In this document: piece after piece, positions 10,045 through 16,810 of the stretch
Numbering within the stretch: position 1 is the stretch's first letter
Layout: every line of letters starts with the position of its first letter
From: Acidithiobacillus sp.
Lineage (GTDB): Bacteria; Pseudomonadota; Gammaproteobacteria; Acidithiobacillales; Acidithiobacillaceae
Direction of reading: 5' to 3'
DNA length: 17,774 nt
NCBI GenBank assembly: GCA_028065135.1
Contig: JAPTWR010000159.1
Coordinates: 1-17,774, forward strand
Notes under the pieces: generated by a model
The model's database searches: none
What the model saw: only the letters and a program-made list of their open reading frames with translations
Told to the model about the DNA's origin: nothing
Position numbers and translations under genes: made by a program

Positions 10045-11415
10045 TCAGGGGGATGGGAAGACGACGGTATAGCCATAAACGGCATTGGCCAGAATTAGGA
10101 AACCAACGATGGTGAAAGCTGAATAATTCTGCCAGCGCCGATTCACATAGCTCCCCATGATCTCGCGATCATTCAGCAGCATGAGCAGAAATAGCATCGC
10201 CGCCGGCATGAATATGGATGCAATCACCTGCACGGTGAGGTTCAAAAACCCCAGGGGGATGTGGGGAATCAGGACCACCATAGCCGCCATGCCGGCGCTC
10301 AAAATGCCGGACAGATAAAAGGGCAAGGCCCGTTGTGGCTTGAGGTTCAGGCTCCGGGGGAGCTTGAGCGCTTCGCCCACCGCCCAGGAAGTGCTCGCCG
10401 TAATGGCGATGGCGGCGATCAGCCCGGACTCGACGAGGCCCAGAGCGAACAGCGCGGTTCCGACACTGCCCAGGCTACTCTGTCGTAACAGGTGGAGGAT
10501 CGCCTGTATGTCGAACTGGGCGGCATTGGTGTGCCCATACGCCAGGGTACCCGTCAAGATGACGATGGTGATGGCGATAATCCCCATGGAAAGGCTTCCG
10601 AAGGCGGTATCGGCTTGACCGCTGGGGATGTCATTGACCGTCAGCCCCTTATCAACAACCGAGGATTGTTGAAAAAAAAGCATCCACGGAGCGATCGTCG
10701 TTCCGAGATTGGCGAGTATGACATAGGTAAAGGCGCCGACCGCCGTCCCCACCGGAATGTGCCAGTTGCCCACCGCCGCGATAACCTGGCCCCAGTCGGG
10801 GTGCGCGGCGATGGCCAGGGGCACAAAAACGATATTGCCTGCGGCGATCCACAACGCCAGCCGCTCCCAGGTATGGTAATGCAAAAAAATCATGGTCGCG
10901 GCGACAAATATCCAGGCCAGCATGACCGAAAGGGCCGGCGGCACGGAGAACACGCTCATGCCCACACGGATACCGATAAACTCCGTTACCAGCGTCAGAA
11001 TGTTCGCCACCGTCAGATCCAGCAGAGAAAACACTCCCCAAAAAGCGCCATAACGCCCCCAGATCATCTCGGCGTGACCGCGATGCGTCACCGCGCCAAG
11101 ACGCACGGTCATCTCCTGCACCACATAGGCCACCGGGATCATGAGCAATAGGAAGGGGATAAAAAAACCGATGCCGTACATCGCCCCCGTCTGGGCATAG
11201 GTGATGACGCCGCCGGCATCGTTGTCTGCGATCATCACCAGGATACCTGGCCCGATCAGACTCAGAAACAGCAGTAGTCGCCGCCACCAGGAGGGATGAT
11301 GGCGGAGCTGATAAATCCGCCAGCGATCCTGGATGCGCTCCCGCACCTCCTCGGGTAATCGCTGCAACACATCCGCTTCGCTGGGTCTGGCGTGCAGTTC
11401 GGGTGTGGTCGACAT
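10045..11415 (-). CDS. Nramp-superfamily divalent metal transporter with atypical metal site
   Basis: This polytopic inner-membrane protein of 456 aa has about 11 hydrophobic spans after a cytoplasmic N-terminus. The Nramp fold shows in TM1 (SLIGPGILVMIADNDAGG, residues about 52-69) and TM6 (NLGTTIAPWMLFFQQSSVVDKG, about 236-257). In classical Mn/Fe Nramps TM1 carries DPGN and TM6 carries MPHN. Here the aligned residues are DAGG (Asp66 kept, Asn to Gly) and APWM (Met to Ala, His to Trp). Loss of the thioether ligand argues against the classical transition-metal site and resembles, as far as I recall, the Nramp-related magnesium transporters. The start is placed at ATG 11415, with AGGAGG 6 nt upstream; the ATG at 11436 has no such site. 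It is followed by a small membrane protein gene. Confidence 0.88.
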   Translation of the reverse strand: MSTTPELHARPSEADVLQRLPEEVRERIQDRWRIYQLRHHPSWWRRLLLFLSLIGPGILVMIADNDAGGVITYAQTGAMYGIGFFIPFLLLMIPVAYVVQEMTVRLGAVTHRGHAEMIWGRYGAFWGVFSLLDLTVANILTLVTEFIGIRVGMSVFSVPPALSVMLAWIFVAATMIFLHYHTWERLALWIAAGNIVFVPLAIAAHPDWGQVIAAVGNWHIPVGTAVGAFTYVILANLGTTIAPWMLFFQQSSVVDKGLTVNDIPSGQADTAFGSLSMGIIAITIVILTGTLAYGHTNAAQFDIQAILHLLRQSSLGSVGTALFALGLVESGLIAAIAITASTSWAVGEALKLPRSLNLKPQRALPFYLSGILSAGMAAMVVLIPHIPLGFLNLTVQVIASIFMPAAMLFLLMLLNDREIMGSYVNRRWQNYSAFTIVGFLILANAVYGYTVVFPSP

Positions 11416-11442
11416 CAGCTCCCTCCTGAATAACATGTAAAA

Positions 11443-11508
11443 ACAGTCACAACCAGGCCGCCCCGCATCCGGTGCCCTGAGTCGTCCCTAATGCCACGAC
11501 GTGACTGT
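11443..11508. repeat. Perfect 8-bp inverted repeat in a divergent intergenic region
   Basis: ACAGTCAC (11443-11450) and GTGACTGT (11501-11508) are exact reverse complements, 50 bp apart, in the gap between the divergent Nramp and DUF4337 genes. Each is followed closely by CCAGGC. The spacing fits two operator half-sites or a loop-forming pair better than a hairpin. The binding factor is unknown, and chance occurrence is not excluded. Confidence 0.4.
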
Positions 11509-11522
11509 CCAGGCGGTTGCCG

Positions 11523-11551
11523 TTGGTACAAAATAAGCGGCACTTTTGTAT
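11523..11551 (+). promoter_or_regulatory. Candidate promoter of the DUF4337 gene
   Basis: TTGGTA (11523-11528) and TTGTAT (11546-11551) are separated by 17 bp, about 55 bp before the ATG at 11607. Each hexamer matches consensus at only four positions, so this is a weak call. Confidence 0.3.
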
Positions 11552-11606
11552 GTCGGCATGGTCGGTCAGGTCAAGCGAAATATCACCCTTAAAAAGGACG
11601 AAATCC

Positions 11607-12185
11607 ATGAGCGAATCTTTGCACACGCACGCCCCGCACGAAGAGGCTATTCATGAGGCCGCAGAACCAGCCACCCACAAGCCCACTCTGGGTCAGTGGG
11701 TGGCTATTTTTACAGCGCTGCTTGCTACGCTTGGCGCCGTTGTCGGTTATCAGGGGACGCATCTGATGAACGAGGTGCTGCTGGCCAAGAATGAAGCCGT
11801 GTTGGAGAAAGCTAAGGCAACGGACCAGTGGAATTACTACCAGGCTATTAGCACCAAAGAACATCTGATGCAACTGGCTGTGGATCTGACACCGGCGGAA
11901 CAGGCAGCGCCTTACCAGAAGAAAATCCTCAAGTATAAGGCCCAAAAAAAGAGTGTTCAGGCCGAAGCCCAACATCTGGAGCAACTTTCCAGCGCAGCCA
12001 ACAGTCGCTCGGAACGATTGAACAGGCCGCATAACGACATGGCCATTGCGATGATTTTTTTACAAATCGCCATTTCACTGGCTTCCATCACGGCGCTGAC
12101 TGGAAGGATTTGGCTTTTTGGAATGGCTATTCTCAGTGCTCTGAGCGGCGTCGGGCTTTGGGTTATGGCCTTGAGCTTGGCATGA
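11607..12185 (+). CDS. DUF4337-like membrane protein with His-rich N-terminus
   Basis: This 192-aa protein has the layout of the uncharacterised DUF4337 family. One span lies near the N-terminus (WVAIFTALLATLGAVVGYQG, 31-50), then a long charged helical region (about 55-140, with DQWNYYQA and KEHLMQLA) and two closely spaced C-terminal spans (about 145-165 and 168-190). The first 24 residues contain five His (MSESLHTHAPHEEAIHEAAEPATH), which could bind metal. The ATG at 11607 is preceded by AAAAAGGA; the open frame extends upstream to 11517 but has no matching site. It is transcribed divergently from the Nramp gene, so a link to metal handling is possible but not proven. The function of the family is unknown to me. 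Confidence 0.8.
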   Translation: MSESLHTHAPHEEAIHEAAEPATHKPTLGQWVAIFTALLATLGAVVGYQGTHLMNEVLLAKNEAVLEKAKATDQWNYYQAISTKEHLMQLAVDLTPAEQAAPYQKKILKYKAQKKSVQAEAQHLEQLSSAANSRSERLNRPHNDMAIAMIFLQIAISLASITALTGRIWLFGMAILSALSGVGLWVMALSLA

Positions 12186-12240
12186 CAAGGCCGCCCTTAA
12201 ACAGCAGCCGGTTGTGCTTCAAGAGTTGGATCGTTTTATT

Positions 12241-12317
12241 TGGTGGCGCTTCAGGGACTCGAACCCCGGACACGCGGATTATGATTCCGCTGCTCTAACC
12301 AGCTGAGCTAAAGCGCC
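12241..12317 (-). tRNA. tRNA-Met (anticodon CAT, elongator type)
   Basis: This is a complete 77-nt cloverleaf with encoded 3' CCA. On the minus strand the acceptor GGCGCTT pairs with AAGCGCC, the D arm is GCTC/GAGC, the anticodon stem GCGGA/TCCGC encloses loop ATCATAA, and the T arm has loop TTCGAGT. The anticodon CAT lies at 12281-12283. CAT can also mark the lysidine-modified Ile2 tRNA, but the anticodon arm and the absence of the Ile2-type acceptor (GGCCCCT) favour elongator Met. It has its own promoter upstream. No integrase or duplicated 3' end suggests use as an attachment site. Confidence 0.93.
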
Positions 12318-12328
12318 GTGAGGCGCAA

Positions 12329-12357
12329 ATTAAAGCGTTAACCTGCGTCGCTGTCAA
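12329..12357 (-). promoter_or_regulatory. Strong sigma70-type promoter of tRNA-Met
   Basis: On the minus strand a perfect -35 TTGACA (12352-12357) and a -10 TTTAAT (12329-12334) are separated by 17 bp, followed by the GC-rich discriminator TTGCGCC just before the tRNA. Such discriminators are typical of stable-RNA promoters under stringent control. The tRNA is therefore probably transcribed independently of the ABC operon upstream. Confidence 0.75.
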
Positions 12358-12389
12358 GGGTAGCGGTGCGACTTGTCGCCCATTTATCG

Positions 12390-13169
12390 TCAGCGCAGCA
12401 GCCGACGGCTGAGCAGGCGCCATGCAAATCCATAGGCCACCAGGGTGTACAACAGCAAAACGCCAGCATGGTACAGCACCTCGTGGGGCAGATGCCCGGT
12501 CAGCAGTGGTCGCAGCAGCGCCACCGCATGGGTCAGGGGTAGCACCTGTGCGAGTTGCTGGGCAAAGGGCGGCAGCGAATGGAGGGGATAGAAAACGCCA
12601 CAAAAGAGAAACATGGGCGTCACCGCCAGGGTGAAATAATACATGAAGAAATCATAACTGCGCGCCAGTGCCGTCATGACCAGCGCCAGCCCGCCAAAGC
12701 TCAGTCCCGCCAGCAGAATGACCGGCAACGCCAGTAACACCCAGGGGCCTTGTATGGCGCCAAAAAAGCTGGCGACGATGACGATGGCCACGGCACTGAT
12801 CAAGCCTTTCACGGCGCACCAAAGCACTTCGCCAGCGAGAATGTCGCTGACCCGCAAGGGCGTGGCCAGCATGGCCGCGTAAGTGCGTTGAGCGTTCATC
12901 CGGGTAAAAGCGGAGTAAAGCCCTTCGAAGCTGGCCGTATTCATCACGCTGCTGGCGACAATGCCGGAGGCGATAAAGGTAATGTAGGGCATCCCGTCCA
13001 TACGCCCGACGAAGTGCCCCAGACCATACCCCAGCGCCAGCAGGTAAAGCAGCGGGTCGCCAAAGTTGCCGAGCAGGCTTGGCGCCAGCAGTTTGCGCCA
13101 GACACCGAAGTTGCGCTGCAAGACGGCCAGTGCCCCGGCTCCCGGCAAGGCGTCGCGTATCGGCATCAT
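12390..13169 (-). CDS. ABC-2 type transporter permease (NodJ/YadH-like)
   Basis: This 259-aa integral membrane protein has about six hydrophobic spans and the ABC-2 permease pattern. It begins with a cytoplasmic amphipathic segment (RNFGVWRKLLAPSLLGNFGDPLLYLLALGYGLG), has SGIVASSVMNTASFEG and NAQRTYAAMLATPL in the middle, and shows the late motif FLFCGVFYPLHSLP at about 200 with PLTHAVALLRPLLTG near the end. This layout matches the NodJ-type exporters of lipo-oligosaccharides and the uncharacterised YadH group. The substrate cannot be told from sequence. Its start overlaps the ATPase stop by 4 bp, so the two subunits should be made in a coupled way. No T-tailed terminator follows it. Confidence 0.88.
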   Translation of the reverse strand: MMPIRDALPGAGALAVLQRNFGVWRKLLAPSLLGNFGDPLLYLLALGYGLGHFVGRMDGMPYITFIASGIVASSVMNTASFEGLYSAFTRMNAQRTYAAMLATPLRVSDILAGEVLWCAVKGLISAVAIVIVASFFGAIQGPWVLLALPVILLAGLSFGGLALVMTALARSYDFFMYYFTLAVTPMFLFCGVFYPLHSLPPFAQQLAQVLPLTHAVALLRPLLTGHLPHEVLYHAGVLLLYTLVAYGFAWRLLSRRLLR

Positions 13170-14107
13170 TCGGTTTCCTCTCGCAAATCGCGTCCCGTCA
13201 GGTGCAGAAATACATCCTCCAGGCTGGCGGGACGCTGCAACCAGCGATAGGCCGGATCCTCCACGAAGTGCGCCAGTAGCGGGCTCAGATCCGTCCCATA
13301 GCAGATCAGGGTATCGCCTACGCGCTCACTGAGGCTCACCCACTGGCGATGCAGATCCTGCGGGTCCGGCAGCGCACCGTCCACCCGGCGCAACTCGACG
13401 ACGCCCGCCGGGATATTGGTGGTGATCAGGCCGCGCGGACTGTCTTCCGCCAGAATCCGGCCATGGTCGATGATTCCGACCCGGTCTGCCAGACGCTCCG
13501 CTTCGTCCATATAGTGTGTGGTCAGCAGCAGGGTGGTGCCCTGCCGCCGTAGCTCGCGCAGACGCTGCCAGATGAGATGACGGGCCTGGGGGTCGAGGCC
13601 GGTGGTGGGTTCGTCCAGCAGCAGCAATTTGGGGGCGTTAATCAGGGCGCGGGCGATGGTCAGGCGGCGTTGCATTCCGCCGGACAGCGAGTGGATCGGT
13701 TGCGCGGCATAGCCGCTGAGGGCCATAAACTCCAGCAATTCGGTGCTGCGCTGGCGGATCAGCGCTTTCGGCAGGCCGAAGTAGCGACCGTAGGTCCAGA
13801 GGTTTTCCTGCACGGTAAAATCGGGATCCAGGTTATCCGTTTGCGGCACCACCCCCATGTCTGCCCGCGCCGCACGCCCCATTTCTGCGAGCACCCGACC
13901 ACCGAGGCGAATTTCTCCGCCATCGGTGGGTGTCAGTCCCTGGATCGCCCGCACCGTGGTGCTCTTGCCCGCCCCATTGGGACCGACCAAGGCAAAACAC
14001 TCTCCGGCGGCAACGGCGAAGTCTACCCCGCGCAGCACCTCGCGTCCGCCATAACGCTTATGCAGCGCCCGTAGTTCAAGAAAGGCCGGATTCACGACAG
14101 GGGTCAC
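13166..14107 (-). CDS. ABC transporter ATP-binding protein (NodI/YadG-like)
   Basis: This 313-aa ATPase energises the adjacent ABC-2 permease. It shows Walker A GPNGAGKST (42-50), a Q-loop PQTDNLDPDFTVQENL (from 88), signature LSGGMQRR (141-148), Walker B with D-loop LLLLDEPTTGLD (161-172) and His switch TTHYMDEAERLADRV (His198). A C-terminal domain of about 90 residues follows, ending SLEDVFLHLTGRDLREE, as in NodI and other drug- or polysaccharide-type exporters. The start is GTG at 14107, only 3 nt after an AGGAG; a second GTG four codons later is possible. Either start lies inside the 3' end of the hydrolase gene (overlap 32 or 20 bp). With the permease this forms a half-transporter pair likely to dimerise. 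Confidence 0.92.
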   Translation of the reverse strand: MTPVVNPAFLELRALHKRYGGREVLRGVDFAVAAGECFALVGPNGAGKSTTVRAIQGLTPTDGGEIRLGGRVLAEMGRAARADMGVVPQTDNLDPDFTVQENLWTYGRYFGLPKALIRQRSTELLEFMALSGYAAQPIHSLSGGMQRRLTIARALINAPKLLLLDEPTTGLDPQARHLIWQRLRELRRQGTTLLLTTHYMDEAERLADRVGIIDHGRILAEDSPRGLITTNIPAGVVELRRVDGALPDPQDLHRQWVSLSERVGDTLICYGTDLSPLLAHFVEDPAYRWLQRPASLEDVFLHLTGRDLREETE

Positions 14108-14804
14108 CGACTCCTATCTCGGTTACTTCGTTATTGAGGGATTGTAACAGCGCCGCTTGCATGGCGTTGAACTGACCATGAAAGAAGTGGTCTGCGGGAA
14201 GCAAAATCTTCCGGGGCTGAACGGGCAGGGTATCGACCCAGTTTGCTACTCTGGCGGCGGGGACCAGTTCGTCCTGTTCGCCTTGAATCAGGGTCCACGA
14301 ACAGGTCGGTGTCGGTAATGAACCGAAATCAAAGAGATTAACGGGCGGGGCAACGGTCAGAAGATGGCTGATACGGGGATGACTGTGCACGCTGCGATAG
14401 GCCACATAGGCTCCGAAGGAGAATCCGGCCAGCCAGATATCGAAGCCGGGGCGGCGCTCTTGCACCCAGTCGAGCACCGCCAGACAATCTTCGGTTTCGC
14501 CGCGACCATCATCATAGACGCCGGTACTCTCTCCCACTCCGCGAAAATTGAAACGCAGCGAGGGGATGCCCAGTTGATTGCAGGTTTTACTCAGACAATG
14601 CACAACCTTATTGTTCAAGGTGCCGCCATAAAGCGGATGCGGATGAAGGATGATCGCCACCACGCCGCGCGTCTCTTTATCAGGGCACGCAGTGATACCC
14701 TCCAGCACACCCGCCGGGCCCGGAATGACGACGTGTTGGTCTACACATTCCAGGCCTGCGAGTTCGCCGCCATCGTAGAGGTGCCTGCGATCAATGGGCA
14801 GCAT
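14076..14804 (-). CDS. Alpha/beta hydrolase (COG2945-like)
   Basis: This 242-aa protein has no signal peptide and is probably cytoplasmic. It has the alpha/beta hydrolase layout: an early strand with HPHPLYGGTLNNKVVH (54-69) that supplies the oxyanion region, LRFNFRGVGESTG, nucleophile elbow GFSFG with Ser129, Asp178 in GEQDELVP, and His206 in PADHFFHG. The HPHPLYGG and FNFRGVG motifs place it with the short serine hydrolases of the COG2945 group, whose substrates are mostly unknown. The ATG shares its A with the TGA of the ferredoxin gene, and its 3' end overlaps the ABC ATPase gene, so it is the second gene of a tightly coupled four-gene operon. Confidence 0.88.
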   Translation of the reverse strand: MLPIDRRHLYDGGELAGLECVDQHVVIPGPAGVLEGITACPDKETRGVVAIILHPHPLYGGTLNNKVVHCLSKTCNQLGIPSLRFNFRGVGESTGVYDDGRGETEDCLAVLDWVQERRPGFDIWLAGFSFGAYVAYRSVHSHPRISHLLTVAPPVNLFDFGSLPTPTCSWTLIQGEQDELVPAARVANWVDTLPVQPRKILLPADHFFHGQFNAMQAALLQSLNNEVTEIGVGDPCRESGLS

Positions 14805-15121
14805 CAGATTCGCAGCCTTTCGACAGGTACGCCGTCGCGCAGATGGGAGTCGACGATTTCGCGCACATCGTCGGCGTCTACATAAGTGTACCAGACGGCA
14901 TCGGGGTAAACGACGGCAACCGGCCCCTCGCTACACCGCCCCAGACAGCCGCAACGGTTCACGCGAACCTGGTTTCCGCCATGGATACCGAGGGCTTTGG
15001 CGTGCTTCTTGGCCATGTGAAACATCTCTTCGGCGAGGCCACTGTTATTGCAGGCCTGCTCGCCATTGTCGCGCTGATTTAGGCAAAGAAACATATGCCG
15101 TTGATAAAAAGCACCTTCCAT
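14804..15121 (-). CDS. Thioredoxin-like [2Fe-2S] ferredoxin
   Basis: This 105-aa soluble protein matches the thioredoxin-fold [2Fe-2S] ferredoxins (Aquifex Fd4 type). Likely cluster ligands are Cys13 and Cys24 (FLCLNQRDNGEQAC) and Cys59 and Cys63 (GCLGRCSEGP), with an extra Cys57. The downstream VVYPDAVWYTYVDADDV is also typical. The start at 15121 is chosen over an ATG at 15142 because GAGGGGG lies upstream of it and because the extended -10 promoter at 15151-15159 would start RNA near 15144, leaving no leader for the earlier ATG. It heads an operon with the hydrolase and the ABC exporter genes. The electron partner is unknown. Confidence 0.9.
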   Translation of the reverse strand: MEGAFYQRHMFLCLNQRDNGEQACNNSGLAEEMFHMAKKHAKALGIHGGNQVRVNRCGCLGRCSEGPVAVVYPDAVWYTYVDADDVREIVDSHLRDGVPVERLRI

Positions 15122-15126
15122 AAGCG

Positions 15127-15155
15127 TTGACCCCCTCTTCATTCAAGGACATTAT
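15127..15155 (+). promoter_or_regulatory. Candidate coq7 promoter
   Basis: TTGACC (15127-15132) and CATTAT (15150-15155) lie 17 bp apart on the plus strand, about 40 bp before the coq7 ATG. The -10 overlaps that of the divergent ferredoxin promoter, so the two may exclude each other. Confidence 0.45.
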
Positions 15156-15159
15156 AGCA
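15151..15159 (-). promoter_or_regulatory. Extended -10 promoter of the ferredoxin operon
   Basis: On the minus strand TGCTATAAT combines the extended -10 TG motif with a perfect TATAAT (15151-15156). The -35 region at 17 bp is poor (CTGTCC), which is common for extended -10 promoters. Transcription would start near 15144, giving a leader of about 23 nt to the ATG at 15121. Confidence 0.6.
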
Positions 15160-15193
15160 AAATTAGCCTTTACGGACAGCGTGTGGAGATGCC

Positions 15194-15820
15194 ATGTTCA
15201 GCGATCAAGTCATCGCCAATATCGATAATGCCTTGCGTACCCTGACCGGACAGCAGATCGGCAGTGATCGGCCGTATCCGGCCAGGGACGTTCCCGACGC
15301 ACTCCTGCGTCCCTGGGAGCGACAGCGGGCCGGGCGCATGATGCGGGTCAATCATGCGGGTGAGATCATGGCACAGGCGCTTTATACGGGTCAGGCGACG
15401 GGTACGAATGACCTTGCCCTGCGTGAGCAGTTACAGCAGGCCCGTATGGAGGAGGAAGATCACCTGCGCTGGTGTGAAACGCGTCTGCGGGAACTCAACA
15501 GTCGTCCAAGCCTGCTCGCCCCGCTCTGGTACAGCGCGGGCTGGAGCATGGGCTTTCTGGCTGCCCGTCGCGGGCGCGCCAGCAATCTCGGCTTGGTCGT
15601 CGCGGTGGAAAATCAGGTGGAAGAGCATCTCAACAGCCATTTGGATGAACTCCCCGCCGATGATGAGCGCAGCCGCGCCATTGTGGCGCAGATGCGGGAC
15701 GACGAAGTCGGGCACGCCGAAAAAGCGGAGGCGCTGGGCGCCGGAAAACTCCCCATGCCGGTACGTATGGCTATGGGGGTTTTTTCCAAGGTCCTGACGC
15801 GGGGGGCGCTCTGGATTTGA
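15194..15820 (+). CDS. coq7: Demethoxyubiquinone hydroxylase (2-polyprenyl-3-methyl-6-methoxy-1,4-benzoquinol monooxygenase) Coq7
   Basis: This di-iron, membrane-associated enzyme hydroxylates C6 of the demethoxyubiquinol ring, a late step in ubiquinone biosynthesis. The 208-aa product has the ferritin-like four-helix ligands: Glu57 (RVNHAGE), Glu87 and His90 (EEEDHL), Glu139 (VENQVEEHL), and Glu171 with His174 (DDEVGHA). The sequence from RPWERQRAGRMMRVNHAGE to the end is colinear with bacterial Coq7. The ATG is preceded by GGAGA. It is divergent from the ferredoxin operon and convergent with the rrf2 gene, whose stop is only 4 bp away. Its presence means the host uses ubiquinone for respiration. 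Confidence 0.95.
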   Translation: MFSDQVIANIDNALRTLTGQQIGSDRPYPARDVPDALLRPWERQRAGRMMRVNHAGEIMAQALYTGQATGTNDLALREQLQQARMEEEDHLRWCETRLRELNSRPSLLAPLWYSAGWSMGFLAARRGRASNLGLVVAVENQVEEHLNSHLDELPADDERSRAIVAQMRDDEVGHAEKAEALGAGKLPMPVRMAMGVFSKVLTRGALWI

Positions 15821-15824
15821 CGGT

Positions 15825-16310
15825 TTAGGAGAGGTCTTTGCTGGGTGTCCGGACTGGGCGCATGTTCAACTCCGTACCCGGCAGGTAAATGCGGTAGTGT
15901 CCGGCACGTACGGCCTCGGCCATGCTGCCAATGGTTTGCTTGCTGAGCAGACCGACCACCTCGGCCTTGAGTGGTTTCCATTGCGTGTGCACGGGGCAGG
16001 CCGTTTCATCGGCGCAAGCCTTGAGGCCGAGCACGCAGCCTTGACCAAAAGGCTGTCCTTCGACAATTTCCACCACTTCCAGGATATTCAGTTGCTCTGC
16101 GCCGGAACGCATAACAAAACCGCCGCCGCGCCCCTTGAAGGAGTCCAGCACCCCGCGTTTGGCGAGATCTTGCAGAATTTTCGCCAGATATTGGGCGGGA
16201 ACGTGCAGATAATCGGAGATGTCCCGGCTCAGTACCGATTCTCCGGGCGGTTGGGCGGCCAGATAAATCAGTGCCTGCAAGGCATATTCGCTGGTTTTAC
16301 TTAGTAGCAT
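15825..16310 (-). CDS. Rrf2 family transcriptional regulator with three conserved Cys (probable Fe-S sensor)
   Basis: This 161-aa DNA-binding protein has an N-terminal winged helix: SKTSEYALQALIYLA, then LSRDISDYLHVPAQYLAKILQDLAKRGVLDSFKGRGGGF. A dimerisation helix follows (LNILEVVEIVEG). Cys92, Cys99 and Cys105 (GCVLGLKACADETACPVHTQW) match the three-Cys pattern with which IscR- and NsrR-type Rrf2 proteins hold an Fe-S cluster, although the C-x7-C-x5-C spacing differs a little from both. The start is ATG 16310, preceded by GAGGA; the earlier in-frame ATG at 16349 lies inside the osmC gene. It follows osmC by 10 bp and is probably co-transcribed with it. A 13-bp palindrome over the shared promoter may be its operator. 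Confidence 0.9.
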   Translation of the reverse strand: MLLSKTSEYALQALIYLAAQPPGESVLSRDISDYLHVPAQYLAKILQDLAKRGVLDSFKGRGGGFVMRSGAEQLNILEVVEIVEGQPFGQGCVLGLKACADETACPVHTQWKPLKAEVVGLLSKQTIGSMAEAVRAGHYRIYLPGTELNMRPVRTPSKDLS

Positions 16311-16320
16311 AACGGCATCC

Positions 16321-16746
16321 TCAGCCTTCTTCTCGAACTTCATAGTCATGGGTGATCACCGCGGTTTTGCCCAGCATGATGCTGGCCGAGCAATATTTTT
16401 CCGCAGACAGGCCGATGGCGTGGGCTACCCGCTTGGGGTCGAGCGCCTTGCCGGATATCACAAAATGCAGATGGATCTCGGTGAATACTTTAGGGTCTTG
16501 ATCCGCGCGCCGGGCACTTATTTCCACGACACAGTCGCGGATATCTTGCCGGGATTTCTGGAGAATCATGACCACATCAATACTGGAGCAGCCGCCCAGA
16601 CCCATCAACAGGAGTTCCATGGGGCGCGGCCCGAGATTGCGCCCGCCAATCTCAACGGAGCCGTCCATGACCAGGGCGTGACCACTATCGGCTTCAGCGA
16701 CAAAGCTCATCTGCTCAGGACCCATCCACTGTACGCGTGCCTTCAC
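16321..16746 (-). CDS. OsmC/YhfA-like family protein
   Basis: This 141-aa soluble protein aligns well by eye with the YhfA branch of the OsmC/Ohr superfamily, thiol-dependent peroxide-handling proteins. The two reactive Cys positions are present: Cys53 in LGGCSSIDVVMILQKSRQD and Cys119 in AEKYCSASIML. The start is GTG 16746, with GGGAG 6 nt upstream, giving the YhfA-like N-terminus KARVQWMGPEQMSF. The frame stays open to 16797, but the extra residues are not conserved in my memory of the family. It is the first gene of a two-gene unit with the Rrf2 regulator, so the pair probably answers oxidative or nitrosative stress. Whether this branch reduces peroxides is unsettled. Confidence 0.9.
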   Translation of the reverse strand: MKARVQWMGPEQMSFVAEADSGHALVMDGSVEIGGRNLGPRPMELLLMGLGGCSSIDVVMILQKSRQDIRDCVVEISARRADQDPKVFTEIHLHFVISGKALDPKRVAHAIGLSAEKYCSASIMLGKTAVITHDYEVREEG

Positions 16747-16781
16747 GAACCACTCCCTATTCCCGGAAATCACAGATTCCC

Positions 16782-16810
16782 ATTTAATGACAATCAACTA
16801 GCCGTGTAAA
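16782..16810 (-). promoter_or_regulatory. Candidate promoter of the osmC-rrf2 unit
   Basis: On the minus strand TTTACA (16805-16810, five of six consensus) and TTAAAT (16782-16787, four of six) are 17 bp apart, about 35 bp before the GTG start. An alternative TTGATT/TGTGAT pair lies slightly further downstream. Confidence 0.45.

Noticed and set aside
10492..11151. A 219-codon plus-strand open frame opposite the Nramp gene
   Set aside because: The product is rich in His/Arg/Asp and has no domain, whereas the minus strand encodes clear transmembrane helices and Nramp motifs.
12241..12317. tRNA-Met as an integration site of a mobile element
   Set aside because: No integrase, no duplicated 3' tRNA end and no phage or plasmid genes are present on either side.
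12360..12389. Palindrome GCGACAAGTCGC after the permease gene as a terminator
   Set aside because: The arms leave almost no loop, and no T tract follows on the minus strand.
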